Part shown: positions 23,791 through 36,224 of the stretch, in pieces
Layout of the letters: every line of letters starts with the position of its first letter
Position numbering within the stretch: the first letter of the stretch is position 1
From: Omphiscola glabra
Taxonomy: Eukaryota; Mollusca; Gastropoda; Lymnaeidae
Assembly (NCBI GenBank): GCA_964017045.1
Contig: OZ024794.1
Location: 8,195,099-8,259,098, forward strand
DNA length: 64,000 nt
Direction: 5' to 3'
Made by a program: the position numbers and the translations under genes
The notes under the pieces: model-generated
What the model saw: only the letters and a program-made list of their open reading frames with translations
Databases searched by the model: none
What the model was told of the DNA's origin: nothing

Positions 23791-24210
23791 TTTGCTGAAT
23801 CTTTAATCAGTTTACAACGAACCATCTTAATTCTTTCGTTAACTCTTTATTTCAATATTTTACTAATTGTAAACGGCAGCAAGAACAAACATAAAGCCAA
23901 ACGTTTTTGCTCCATTTATTGCTACCTGAAAATAATTCGCCTAGAATTAGTTGATAGCCGCAGTGAGTACAGCAGCCGAGCTTCCTATTAATGTATCTGT
24001 GTTTGGTTAGCGAGCTTTGAAAGGTAATTTAGATGAACTTTGACTATCTCCACATTATCAAATGCTGGTGGCATATTAAAAAAAGTGCTGAACGAGCTGC
24101 TTGTGACAATTTATTGTAAATGCCAAGGCCGCGTACATCATCGCATTAAAGAAACATTGAAGACATACAGCCATGATAACGTTTTTAACTCTAACACAAG
24201 TTTCAAATGC
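23791..24210. other. Unassigned AT-rich spacer
   Basis: A short forward open frame (24040-24240) has no recognisable domain and ends in the next array. Confidence 0.25.
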
Positions 24211-24790
24211 AAATGTAGCAATCATACAATTCTAACATGAAATATAGGACATACAAGTCTAAGATGGCAGTGTAGCAATCATACAATTCTAACATGGAAA
24301 TATAGGACATACAAGTCTAAGATGGCAATGTTGCATTCATACAATTCTAACATGGAAATATAGGACATACAAGTCTAAGATGGCAATGTAGCAATCATAC
24401 AATTATAACATGGAAATATAGTACATACAAGTCTAAGATGGCAGTGTAGCAATCATACAATTCTAACATGGAAATATAGGACATACAAGTCTAAGATGGC
24501 AATGTAGCAATCATACAATTCTAACATGGAAATATAGGACATCAAATTCTAAGATGGCAGTGTAGCAATCATACAATTCTAACATATAAATATAGGACAT
24601 ACAAGTCTAAGATGGCAATGTAGCAATCATACAATTCTAACATGGAAATATAGAACATACAAGTCTAAGATGGCAGTGTAGCAATCATACAATTCTAACA
24701 TGGAAATATAGCATTCATAAAAGTCTAATATGGATACAATACACAACCTAATATAGCAATATAGGATTCATACCAGTCAAAGTAGACAAT
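24211..24790. repeat. 60-bp minisatellite
   Basis: About eight copies of a unit with acatggaaatataggacat, then caagtctaagatggcaatg, then tagcaatcatacaattcta. The copies are very similar in the centre. The last one or two units (24720-24790) are degenerate. Confidence 0.95.
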
Positions 24791-25420
24791 ATTGCAATTA
24801 TAATTGACATTTCGATTTAGCAGTAACTCAGAGATGCAGTCAAATTAGCACGCCCCCCCCCCCAATCGTTCTTTATAAAAATCGAGATGTTTTACCGGAC
24901 ACCCCCCAACCCTCTCCTAACCCCCACCCCCATGTCAGATGTAAATAAAACTCATTTTGAAACAGTTATCACCCTTAATCTTTTCGTGACCTTGAGGTTA
25001 TTCCCCGTTGCCTTAGAAATATTAACATCTTTTTAAAATAGAAATTTAACTTTTTTTTTAAAAACATGTTGCAGTTGACCGTTTCTTAACTTTTAAAAGT
25101 TTCCCCATCTGCAATTATTATTAAAGCCTCGATTTTCCTCTGATGCCAATTCTGCAGGTGTGTCGTTCAAGTCATCAGTACTGAAGGCTTTTCTGATTAA
25201 CTATTTACCCCGCCGTCGTCACTTCCTGTAAACCTGCAATCACTCTGAACGCCATTCATTATTCTGTTAAAAGCTTTGCTCTCGCGAGGTCACAATTCCT
25301 CGAACTTACTTTAAAACACAGATTAAGGAATTCATCGTCTAGTCTCTATACGAAAAAGTCCAAGGATTAAAACTAGCAGCAAAATATAATCGAAAAAACG
25401 AAGCCAGACTTGAAAGCGAC
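24791..25420. other. Unassigned spacer
   Basis: A C-rich stretch lies at 24853-24930. Otherwise AT-rich with no gene recognised. Confidence 0.3.
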
Positions 25421-25498
25421 ACTATGACTGTGTTATGGCGCGGTCACACAGTGCGCCCAACTATGACTGTGTTATGGCGCGGTCACACAGTGCGCCCA
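25421..25498. repeat. 39-bp perfect tandem duplication
   Basis: Two identical copies of actatgactgtgttatgg then cgcggtcacacagtgcgccc, at 25421 and 25460. No difference is visible between them, so the duplication is recent. Confidence 0.95.
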
Positions 25499-25524
25499 CG
25501 CATCACGCTTCATTAAATACTATA

Positions 25525-25735
25525 TATTAACTTCGATTATGTCCAAGTGTTTCTGCGTGGCAAAGTCTTCGGAAGGCTAATTGACACACTTTCCGTCATC
25601 ATATCAAGTTGAAACTTAGCACATAGTCACGTTGCCGAGGACTACATACTCTATTAAAGTTTCAGTCCCACCTACCACCCTCTGCCCCCAAAAAATCAGT
25701 TTTTCCTGTTTTTCAAAAAAGGGTTGGAAAGTGTG
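25525..25735 (+). repeat. Dispersed repeat family B, copy 2
   Basis: tcttcggaaggctaattgac, then actttccgtcatc, then gttgaaacttagcacat, then a C-rich stretch, in the same order as at 13336. Confidence 0.65.
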
Positions 25736-26284
25736 GAGGGGGGGAGGGGGGTAGTGTTATGATTTGTTCCATGGTTGCGTGTTTTGGTGTGGAGATTAAT
25801 TGTGTAGCTGTTGCTATGTGATTTGTATTTATGACGCATTTGGATATGAAGTAAAAGTAAAGTGGAATTTTGAAGTGGAAAACGAAGGAACCATGGAAGT
25901 TGTTTTCGCCAGAAGTTTACCCATTTACCAATTTACCCATTTACATAACCGCTTTTTAATAAATGATAAATCTCATACAATTATATAGATACAAACAATA
26001 TACATTATAAAGGATTTATAAGATAATCTTTGTTCTTATTTGTTTTTTGTTTTTTTTACAATCAATTTTTTTTAATCATTTTTTTTTTCTAGACAGTTGA
26101 AAATTCTTGCCAAAGTTAAATCAGTTGTGAATTAGTTAACTCAAATCCGTATGAGTTAAGCATCCCAATTACATTTTTCTTTCTCGATCCCTCTTTAAGT
26201 CTAGATCCCCATTATTTCGTTTGCGTCAACGTTTCAACTAAATGTTAAGATAATATGGCTGCGAATACTACGTGCAACTATTAT
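25736..26284. other. Unassigned spacer
   Basis: A G-rich run at 25735-25754, then AT-rich sequence with poly-T. No gene recognised. Confidence 0.3.
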
Positions 26285-26395
26285 ATACTAGCGGAGAAAT
26301 CATGCTTCACTAAGGTGTTGGATACTAGCGGAGAAATCATGCTTCACTAAGGTGTTGGATACTAGCGGAGAAATCATGCTTCACTAAGGTGTTGG
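26285..26395. repeat. 37-bp tandem repeat, 3 identical copies
   Basis: Units start at 26285, 26322 and 26359 with atactagcggagaaatcatg, followed by cttcactaaggtgttgg. They appear identical. Confidence 0.95.
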
Positions 26396-26399
26396 TGAT

Positions 26400-26912
26400 G
26401 TCATTGAACTGATGTGTGGACGTTATATAGCCATGCCATCATGACATGTGACTTGTGTCATTGAACTGATGTGTGGACGTTATATAGCCATGTCATCATG
26501 ACATGTGACTTGTGTCATTGAACTGATGTGTGGACGTTATATAGCCATGTCATCAGGACATGTGACTTGTGTCATTGAACTGATGTGTGGACGTTATATA
26601 GCCATGTCATCATGACATGTGACTTGTGTCATTGAACTGATGTGTGGACGTTATATAGCCATGTCATCAGGACATGTGACTTGTGTCATTGAACTGATGT
26701 GTGGACGTTATATAGCCATGTCATCATGACATGTGACTTGTGTCATTGAACTGATGTGTGGACGTTATATAGCCATGTCATCATGACATGTGACTTGTGT
26801 CATTGAACTGATGTGTGGACGTTATATAGCCATGTCATCATGACATGTGACTTGTGTCATTGAACTGATGTGTGGACGTTATATAGCCATGTCATCATGA
26901 CATGTGACTTGT
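26400..26912. repeat. 57-bp minisatellite with hairpin core
   Basis: Nine units from 26400 at exact 57-bp steps, starting gtcattgaactgatgtgtgg. Each ends with catgtcatcatgacatg, a perfect inverted repeat with 7-bp arms and a 3-nt loop. Two copies have catcagg, which breaks one pair, and the first has catgcc. Otherwise the copies look identical. Confidence 0.97.
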
Positions 26913-27183
26913 GATAAAAAAAAGGATTTACACACACTCAAGACTCTTTTGAAACAATGAAAAACAATCATTTTTGTTTGATAACTGAGCCTTATGTTGT
27001 ATGTTTATGTTTGATAACGGAGCCTTACATTTTCTGTTATATATGTGTGTGTTGTTTCATGTCTTGAGTCTCTCTTTGATCACGTGTTGTAGCATTAGCA
27101 TATAGACGCTGACTAATTCTTAAAATATCAAAGTTTCAAATATTACCATAAATGTAATGCAAACAATTTATTCAAGAATATAG

Positions 27184-27440
27184 TGCACACTGATTGTAAA
27201 GGGTACACACTTACTGTAAATGGCAAGAAATCGACTGTAAATGGTAAACTTGGACTGTAAATGGTACACACTGATGGTAAAGTTTACACCCAAACGTTAT
27301 AGGACGTATAGGGTAAACATTGACTGTAAATAGTACACACTGAATATAAAGGCTTGGCCTTGAATATAAAGGGTACACCTTAATGGAAAAATGCCCTTAA
27401 TGTAAAGGTTACACACTGACTGTACATAAAACACCCAGAC
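27184..27440. repeat. ~20-bp degenerate tandem repeat
   Basis: Diverged copies of gactgtaaatggtacacact with frequent indels. This looks like an old array. Confidence 0.7.
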
Positions 27441-27443
27441 TGT

Positions 27444-28416
27444 AACCACATTCACTTATAACCACATTCACTTTTACCAAATTCACTTATAACCACATTC
27501 ACTTCTAGCCACATTCACTTCTAGCCACATTCACTTCTAGCCACATTCACTTCTAGCCACATTCACTTCTAGCCACATTCACTTCTAGCCACATTCACTT
27601 CTAGCCACATTCACTTCTAGCCACATTCACTTCTAGCCACATTCAATCATAGCCACATTCACTTCTAGCCACATTCACTTCTAGCCACATTCACTTCTAG
27701 CCACATTCACTTCTAGCCACATTCACTTCTAGCCACATTCACTTCTAGCCACATTCACTTCTAGACACATTCATTTCTAGACACATTCACTTCTAGCCAC
27801 ATTCACTTCTAGCCACATTCACTTCTAGCCACATTCATTTCTAGCCACATTCACTTCTAGCCACATTCACTTCTAGCCACATTCACTTCTAGCCACATTC
27901 AATCATAGCCACATTCACTTCTAGCCACATTCACTTCTAGCCACATTCACTTCTAGCCACATTCACTTCAAGCCACATTCACTTCTAGCCACATTCACTT
28001 CTAGCCACATTCACTTCTAGCCACATTCACTTCAAGCCACATTCACTCATAGCCACATTCACTTCTAGCCACATTCACTTCTAGCCACATTCACTTCTAG
28101 CCACATTCACTTCTAGCCACATTCACTTCTAGCCACATTCAATCATAGCCACATTCACTTCTAGCCACATTCACTTCAAGCCACATTCACTTCTAGCCAC
28201 ATTCACTTCTAGCCACAATTACTTCTAGCCACATTCACTCATTGCGACATTCACTTCTAGCCACATTCACTTCTAGCCACATTCACTTCTAGCCACATTC
28301 AATCATAGCCACATTAACTTCAAGCCACATTCACTTCTAGCCACATTCACTTCTAGCCACATTCACTTCTAGCCACATTCAATCATAGCCACATTCACTT
28401 CAAGCCACATTCACTT
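27444..28416. repeat. 16-bp minisatellite, ~60 copies
   Basis: The unit ccacattcacttctag is repeated for nearly 1 kb. A minor variant, attcaatcatag, is scattered at about 27645, 27900, 28140, 28290 and 28380, which suggests block duplication within the array. Confidence 0.97.
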
Positions 28417-28461
28417 TTCAGTTTCGCTTCGTTAAACGGTTTACAAAAATCCAGGGCGAGC

Positions 28462-28545
28462 CTTCCCCACATCCCACACCCGCCTCCGACACCCCACCTC
28501 CTACACCCCACCTCCGACACCCCACCTCCCACACCCCACCCCACT
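28462..28545. repeat. 14-bp C-rich tandem repeat
   Basis: About five copies of cctccgacacccca with small changes. Confidence 0.8.
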
Positions 28546-28674
28546 TTATCATCACGATCGCACGTTATATTTCAAATGAGGAAGAGAAATTCCATCTCTA
28601 TATTAATACATACATTTTTTGTTTTTATTTTTTACAACTTTTCGTTCAATATTTGATTCAGGAACAAAGACTTG

Positions 28675-29060
28675 AGGGAGCAGTCATGGGGCAGTCATTG
28701 AGCAGTCATGGGACAGTCATGGAGCAGTCGTGGGAAAGTCATGGGGCAGTCATGGGAAAGTCATGGGGCAGTCATGGGGTAGTCATAGGGCAGTCATGGG
28801 GTAGTCATGGGGCAGTCATGTAGCAGCCATGGGGCAGTCGTGGGAAAGTCATGGGGCAGTCATGGGAAAGTCATGGGGCAGTCATGGGGTAGTCATGGGG
28901 CATTCATGGAGCAGTCATGGAGCAGTCCTGGGGTAGTCATGGAGCAGTCATGGAGCAGTCATGGAGCAGTCATGGAGCAGTCATGGAGCAGTCATGGAGC
29001 AGTCTTGGGGCAGTCATGGGGCAGTCATGGAGCAGTCATGGAGCAGTCATGGTGCAGTCT
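28675..29060. repeat. 11-bp minisatellite
   Basis: The unit agcagtcatgg occurs with variants such as ggcagtcatgg and gaaagtcatgg. The right half is regular and the left half shows longer blocks. A 103-codon forward frame (28807-29118) is a repeat artefact. Confidence 0.93.
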
Positions 29061-29611
29061 AAATCTTAGTTCTTCGCCTCATCATTTACTTCAGATGTGG
29101 CAGAAATATGTACTTTAAAAAAAAAAAAAATAACAATAAATTAGCAAAACCAAATTTGTATTCCATTAGAAGCGTGATTGTCTAATGCAAGATTGGAGCA
29201 ATAGACAGCAGAAATATGTCAGCGTCATGATTTAGGGGATGAACAGGGGGGGACAATATTCCCCTAAAGCTCTATAACAGTATTTTTTCAACACATGACA
29301 TTAATTAACCTTATACATTTGCTATCTATATTTGTTTTAATTTCAAGGAAATGAAAAGTCCGTGTGGAAGAACGTTCACTTAAAATGAAGAAATAAGAAA
29401 AATGAAAAATTTTTAGAAACATAAAACAAACTCCAGGAGCTGTGCATGATTGGCTCCCACACAGAGCGAGTGGTGTCATCAAGTCTAGGAGAATATTGAA
29501 CTAAGAAACTATGCGCTCTTTTGGTCTGGGGATCAATCACCATCGGCCGACTTTTGATGACATTCTAGAGTCTGCGCCACGAGTTTGCTAGGAGTCGTGT
29601 GTTGAGGGTGT
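29061..29611. other. Unassigned spacer
   Basis: A poly-A tract at about 29116-29131. No gene recognised. Confidence 0.3.
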
Positions 29612-30018
29612 GAATGATGACAGGGCGCCGGGGCTGTAGTGAGGGTCCGTCATTTCATGGATGGGGGGGGGGGGGGTGCATGTGGTTCTGTTGTAAAGCT
29701 AAGAAGGGGCCGAGGGTAATGACACACGATAGGGACTGTAGAGAGGGTCCGTCATTTCATGGCTGTGTGACGCATAGGGGCTTTTATTTCATAGCTGTGT
29801 GACGCATTCGGTTCTGTGGCTAAGCTGAAGAGAGGCCAGGGTAAGGACACACCATAGGGTTTTTTTATTTCATTGCTGTGTGACGCATTCGGTTCTGTGG
29901 CTAAGCTGAAGAGAGGCCAGGGTAAGGACACACCATAGGGGTTTTATTTCATGGCTGTGTGACGCATTCGGTTCTGTGGCTAAGCTGAAAAGAGGCCAGG
30001 GTAAGGACACACCATAAA
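29612..30018. repeat. ~80-bp tandem repeat
   Basis: Units carry catttcatggctgtgtgacg, cattcggttctgtggctaag and gagaggccagggtaagg. The right-hand copies are nearly identical at 79-80 bp. The left-hand ones (29612-29800) are diverged and one has a run of G. Confidence 0.88.
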
Positions 30019-30375
30019 TGAAACATAAAATGACAAGAGTTTGATTTGTTTGTATAGCCATGAAGGGATGGCTGGATGAAAGGCAGAAACACTTTACTAC
30101 ACACTTCTAAAGTGGGTCTAAAATTGTTTCATTAGTTAAAACAGACCACTGTAGCCATACAGGACAAGGGATAAGGTTTAGGGCACCTTAAAACCCTCTC
30201 TTGCAAAAAAGCGTTTTTTGCTTGCTCCACCTTTAAATTTAAAGATGATCGTCCGCCAATTTGAACTTCTTTAAGGTAATACTTAAAAAATGTTTGAAAC
30301 TATTTTTTAATTAGGATGAGTATAACAAAAAGACTAATTAAATAACTATATCAAGAGTGTCTTGAAATAGTGACC
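30019..30375. other. Unassigned AT-rich spacer
   Basis: No feature recognised. Confidence 0.3.
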
Positions 30376-31937
30376 CATGCGAGTAGAAGACGAGCGTAAC
30401 GTCTAGCACACAAAGGGCTACTGGGCAAATGTCTTCCTACATTGACCAATGCAGTAACATGCGAGTAGAAGACGAGCATAACGTCTAGCACACTAAGGGC
30501 TACTGGGCAAATGTCTTGCTACATTGACCAATGCAGTAACATGCGAGTAGAAGACGAGCATAACGTCTAGCACACTAAGGGCTACTGGGCAAATGTCTTG
30601 CTACATTGACCAATGCAGTAACATGCGAGTAGAAGACGAGCATAACGTCTAGCACACTAAGGGCTACTGGGCAAATGTCTTGCTACATTGACCAATGCAG
30701 TAACATGCGAGTAGAAGACGAGCATAACGTCTAGCACACTAAGGGCTACTGGGCAAATGTCTTGCTACATTGACCAATGCAGTAACATGCGAGTAGAAGA
30801 CGAGCATAACGTCTAGCACACTAAGGGCTACTGGGCAAATGTCTTGCTACATTGACCAATGCAGTAACATGCGAGTAGAAGACGAGCATAACGTCTAGCA
30901 CACTAAGGGCTACTGGGCAAATGTCTTGCTACATTGACCAATGCAGTAACATGCGAGTAGAAGACGAGCATAACGTCTAGCACACTAAGGGCTACTGGGC
31001 AAATGTCTTGCTACATTGACCAATGCAGTAACATGCGAGTAGAAGACGAGCATAACGTCTAGCACACTAAGGGCTACTGGGCAAATGTCTTGCTACATTG
31101 ACCAATGCAGTAACATGCGAGTAGAAGACGAGCATAACGTCTAGCACACTAAGGGCTACTGGGCAAATGTCTTGCTACATTGACCAATGCAGTAACATGC
31201 GAGTAGAAGACGAGCATAACGTCTAGCACACTAAGGGCTACTGGGCAAATGTCTTGCTACATTGACCAATGCAGTAACATGCGAGTAGAAGACGAGCATA
31301 ACGTCTAGCACACTAAGGGCTACTGGGCAAATGTCTTGCTACATTGACCAATGCAGTAACATGCGAGTAGAAGACGAGCATAACGTCTAGCACACTAAGG
31401 GCTACTGGGCAAATGTCTTGCTACATTGACCAATGCAGTAACATGCGAGTAGAAGACGAGCATAACGTCTAGCACACTAAGGGCTACTGGGCAAATGTCT
31501 TGCTACATTGACCAATGCAGTAACATGCGAGTAGAAGACGAGCATAACGTCTAGCACACTAAGGGCTACTGGGCAAATGTCTTGCTACATTGACCAATGC
31601 AGTAACATGCGAGTAGAAGACGAGCATAACGTCTAGCACACTAAGGGCTACTGGGCAAATGTCTTGCTACATTGACCAATGCAGTAACATGCGAGTAGAA
31701 GACGAGCATAACGTCTAGCACACTAAGGGCTACTGGGCAAATGTCTTGCTACATTGACCAATGCAGTAACATGCGAGTAGAAGACGAGCATAACGTCTAG
31801 CACACTAAGGGCTACTGGGCAAATGTCTTGCTACATTGACCAATGCAGTAACATGCGAGTAGAAGACGAGCATAACGTCTAGCACACTAAGGGCTACTGG
31901 GCAAATGTCTTGCTACATTGACCAATGCAGTAACATG
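30376..31937. repeat. 82-bp minisatellite, 19 almost identical copies
   Basis: Units start acatgcgagtagaagacgag and continue with cataacgtctagcacactaa, gggctactgggcaaatgtct and tgctacattgaccaatgcag. The first copy differs at three places (cgtaacg, cacaaagg, cttcctac). By eye copies 2 to 19 are the same. Each unit holds agacg and cgtct as a short inverted pair. Confidence 0.98.
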
Positions 31938-34614
31938 TGAGAAAGCAAATGCTGATGGAAAGCCATTAGTCTCTTATTTATTGTTGGCTATATATAATTT
32001 CAACAATTTCCTGTTACAATTTTTTAAAACTGATCTAAGTAGCTGACGACCAGGAATAGGATGTTGGAACGTCTTAGTTCGATTCGTTATGGGGAAGTAA
32101 TTGTAATATTTTGGCAATAAACAATGTCTACATTCCAACTCCACGGTTATCTCCCCCCAACCCTTTTGTTGACTTATTCAGTCCACCCACACCCCCACCC
32201 AGTACCCCCCACAGCTCGACCTATACAGTCTCCCCCCACAGATCCGATGCGTCCTTTCTGTTGTGAACCACTAATTAAAGTTTCTTTAATTGTCCCAGAG
32301 ACAAGCCCCGCTAATGCAACCCAAGGAAGGGGGCCTAACTCTTACATCGCATCTACCAATGAGATCTGCACACAGCAAATTGCTTTTTCCCGACTTTCCC
32401 ATTCCCTAGGCGCTTCCTGATTCTCCCGGGATTTGAGAAATGCGATGAATTCCTTGCCAGGTAATCCCCCCCCCCCTTTTTTTTTTTTGCTGAGGATCGT
32501 CTGAACATAAGCACCGCTAAAAATATGGGATTTCTTGTGTTTTCTTCGTATGGAATAACAGGATTCCTAAATACCAGTTTCGAACTGTTCTCAAAATGAC
32601 AATTGTTCCGAAATGAACGCAGAGCTCTACCTCTCAATACACGTCACTCATTGATGATGAGAGACGACATCCTGGGAATTTTCATAAGTAAACTTGTTGA
32701 GCATTGACTTCTCCAATTTCTTAAAAACATGTAGCGGGCAAGTTTCTTTTCCTTAAGTATGGCCATTGAAACAAAACAAACCAAAACAAAAACTATGTTT
32801 GAATTGAAGCCAAATCTGTAAACTAACTCAATTATTCTTTGTACTCAAAATTATGTAGCCTTTCAATTCGATGAAGTGGCAGAATTTGTCTATAAATGAG
32901 TCGATCCTTCATTCTAATTCTTAATTTTTTAGTAAAAAACAAGAATGTGAGAAAGCCTGCATTGTCGATTATAATTGCTGTATCCATCCACGTGTAGTAG
33001 GCCCACACAGCAACCTCGCAGGTAAATTTAACAACATCAAATATGTTGGTTTTATGTGAGGAGACCAATTTCAAAAAGTGCTAGGTCACTTTTTTTTAAA
33101 TAAATGAGTTATCTATCGTGGCTGGTTAATTAGGTGTACAGTATTTTGAGTATTTAATGACTCACTAGCTTTATGTAAGTCTAAAATTCACCATTTAAAA
33201 ATCTATAAATGCTATATCGGCTATATAAATTAATTTACAAACACTAATTTTTCTCTAAATCAAAACGAAGTTACTTAGCAAGGTTTGCAATTATATAGTG
33301 ACAACCAAAAAAAAAAAATAATTTTGAATTAGAAAATATGTTATGGACGTAACGTAAAAATTTTAAATGCACACTTTTTTTTTTTTACAGTATACGATAA
33401 TTGATTATTCCCATGATTGTAAATGATACTCGATCATTAAGATCATAGGTATGGATACTTAATTATGTGAATCATGTGACATGTTACTCGACTACAAATA
33501 TAAATGCAGACGATACTCGACTATGTCTAATCTGGTACACGATACTTTACTATTTGAATTACGATAAACGAAGATCCCATTCCCCCCCCCCCTCCCCCGG
33601 GGTCAGTTCCCCTTATTTCAACGCAGCTACACATGACTCTCGTATGACTCAAACAGATTCAGTCAAAGATTGAATTACAAGATTGTAGCAAGACAAGCAA
33701 GAGATATAATGCTGGCTTTTTTGCCATGCTGAATTATTTCCTCCTATTAGCCCATAGTTTTCCAGTTCCTCTTAAAATTCAAAGATTTGACCAAAAAATG
33801 AATCCATTAGTGTTAGAAAGATGACATACTAGTGCCCATAATTTCACATATTCACCATGTCATACACACTGTCCACAAGGTAAGCGAATATTATCCACTA
33901 TTTAACTCATTTATATCATTAATTTAACTCATTAATGTCCACAACTGAACTCACTAGTGTCCAGTATTTAACCCCTTGGGACCGGAGTTGATTAAAATTC
34001 ATTTCCCAACAAAACAAATGCCATCAACACTGACAGCAGCAGACGATATCCTAGTTCTTGGAAATGGAATTAAATGAATATGACATATATGGACCATATT
34101 GTCTATTATTAGTCGATGAGTCAATGAACTCTTGACCTACCTCTTAGTTCAAACCAATAAGCACTTAAAGAATTCAATTTGCTTGAAAATCGCCCCCCCC
34201 CCCCCCCCAAAGTGTGAATTTATTAAAATAGCAAATGTCCAAGATTTTTTAGTTTGAGAACCTTCAAGTCTGAGATAGATCCGAATACGAGATTCGTGAA
34301 AAAAATATTAATTGTAAATTATAATTATAGTTTCTCCCCCAGATTTATGAACTTTTTGTTTACATTTTTGACAAACCTATTTCAAAATTTTTAAAAATTA
34401 AAATTTATTTTTTCCGAAAGTATTTCGCAATTTACATGTTACTAAATCACAAGTGATCTATATTCCAGTTTGTCTAAACGTTAATCTGACAATAGATATT
34501 TTATTTTCGAAATCATATTTTTGTTTTTTAACGGAAAGGGAGTTTAGATTTCATCTTTAAAAGTGATTGAGAAACAGATTGCGGAAATGTAACATTAAAA
34601 TACAATATGTTATT
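31938..34614. other. Unassigned 2.7-kb spacer
   Basis: Mostly AT-rich. There are runs of C at 32467-32477 and 33585-33597, a 16-base run of C at 34193-34208, and loosely repeated gatactcgac motifs at 33405-33570. Open frames are short and show no domain. Confidence 0.3.
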
Positions 34615-35290
34615 TTGTGAATTCAGGAATCTGTCGAGTATGGGAATTCACTAGTAATTGTTGCGCACCGGATATTGTGTTTTATTGTGCGTGGTATTTT
34701 GAGTGAGACTAGTTAATGAACCTTTTTGCCGTCTTCAAGCTGGCGGCGTATATTTAGTTTAAGTCTAGACTGTCTTGGTGATACGTACATCGTGGTTCAG
34801 CAGTCATTTGAGAGAGCCTTGTAATGCAGTGGTTCTCAACCTATGTAATGCAGCGACCCTTTATTACAGTTCCTCAAGTTGGGGCGACCCCTAAACACAA
34901 AATTATTTTCTTTGCTACCTCATAACTGTAGTGTATTTTCAGATGGTCTTACGTGACCCCTGTGAAAGGGTCATTCGACCCTCAAAGGGGTCTCGAACCA
35001 CAGGTTGAGAACCGCTGTTGTAGTGGTTGGTTGTGCATTATTTCTCCTTCTGTCAGTCAGCTGCGTTATACATGTGTTTTATTAAATGTACAGCCTGATA
35101 GATATGTCTTCTGGATTAAAGTTTACATCGCTAATGGAAAAGGGACCTGCGTTCTATTCGGTGTGGTTACCACTCATGAACGTGTCAAAGACGAAAGAAA
35201 CGAATCAAATACGGATTTTGACACAAAGATTTCGAGTTCTTAAACCACACGAATGTCACATCAAATAAACTTTAAAAAATACTTCCTTCA
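34615..35290 (+). repeat. Dispersed repeat family D, copy 1; possible LTR
   Basis: Shares tctgtcgagtatgggaattc, then actagtaattgttgcg, then gactagttaatgaac with 55595-55860. The copy contains aataaa near 35265. A solo LTR is possible but TG...CA ends and target duplications are not clear. It is interrupted by the hAT element at 34827. Confidence 0.5.
34827..35017 (+). mobile_element. hAT MITE resembling the SPIN family
   Basis: The left end is cagtggttctcaacct. The right end aggttgagaaccgctg is its reverse complement with one mismatch. The flanks are ttgtaatg (34819-34826) and ttgtagtg (35018-35025), an 8-bp target duplication with one change, as expected for hAT. Inner blocks cagcgaccctttattacag, ggtcttacgtgacccctgtg and aaagggtcattcgacc match what I remember of the non-autonomous SPIN consensus. 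SPIN is a transposon known for horizontal transfer between animals. There is no transposase. The identification is from memory and needs an alignment. Confidence 0.85.
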
Positions 35291-35647
35291 TTAGTTTCAT
35301 ATTTTCGTGCTATTCCTAACGACCAGGGTCAGCAAGATGGCGCCTAGTTCACGCCTATTCATGTACGTCACATTCTCTTATAGATCACGTCGGCTGAAGA
35401 AGAGTGGAACTCGGCAGAGCTCGGAAATTGCTTAAATATTTTGAAACGAGGATGGCACTTCCTAAGAGAAGCGCCCTGACATTAGATGTACGTGCTGTGG
35501 CCATGGACCCAAGCTGTTGCGTGGCCACTTGTTGAGGGCGATCCCCATTTAGGAACGTGTGGTTTTTGTATCTATAACTTGTTTGCTCTCGTAACATCTC
35601 GTCTGACCGAAGGGAATTGCTGCACGTTTGGAATGACGGTAATAGGA
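35291..35647. other. Unassigned spacer
   Basis: Somewhat GC-richer around 35330-35520. Short open frames on both strands have no known motif. Confidence 0.25.
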
Positions 35648-35790
35648 GTTAGTACTGTTGAAATGTTCCGCCCTGAGTTACTACTGTTGAATTTTCCCGC
35701 CCTGAGTTAGGACTGTTGAATGTTCCCGCCCTGACTTAGGACTGTTGAATGTTCCCGCCCTGAGTTGGGTCTGTTGAATGTTCCCACCCT
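35648..35790. repeat. 29-bp tandem repeat, 5 copies
   Basis: The unit ttaggactgttgaatgttcc plus cgccctgag occurs with small changes. The first copy is the most diverged. Confidence 0.9.
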
Positions 35791-36224
35791 TTGATATTGA
35801 CGTAACTGAAATGTTTAAATATTTAAGAAACAGAGGTTGGAATTTGATTTTAATGGAAATTGAAGCTGGTTAAATGAGTGCCGATATAATGTCAGTTTCG
35901 CACAGTTTAAAGAAGAACATATCTAAATAATTCAAGCCCTAAAACATATTTTTTCATATACATCCTTTATAAAATGTAATATAGAGCAATTTTTGAGGTT
36001 TGGGGGGGGGGGGTGTGGTGGACGCTCACAACCGCACATTTTTCGTCGCCCATTAACTATATTAATATTTTAAGGACACACCCACTTTCACTCCGTAGAT
36101 TTGATTCACCAACTATTTCAGAAAAGTAAAAATAAAATATTAAGCACAAACGCACTTGCGATATTTTGTTTTAAGAACCTCATTTATCTCGCATTTTTCT
36201 TCATCGTCCCACTTGAAAAAAAAA
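35791..36224. other. Unassigned spacer
   Basis: AT-rich, with a run of 12 G at 36002-36013. No gene recognised. Confidence 0.3.

Noticed and set aside
26400..26912. Repeated palindrome with regular spacing as a CRISPR or operator array
   Set aside because: The sequence between palindromes is as conserved as the palindromes themselves, so it is a plain minisatellite.
30376..31937. CRISPR-like array (regular, near-identical repeats)
   Set aside because: The repeats are contiguous 82-bp tandem units with no variable spacers, in eukaryotic sequence with no cas genes.
32040..32110. tRNA-like B box (agttcgattcg)
   Set aside because: No acceptor stem, no A box at the right distance and no cloverleaf.
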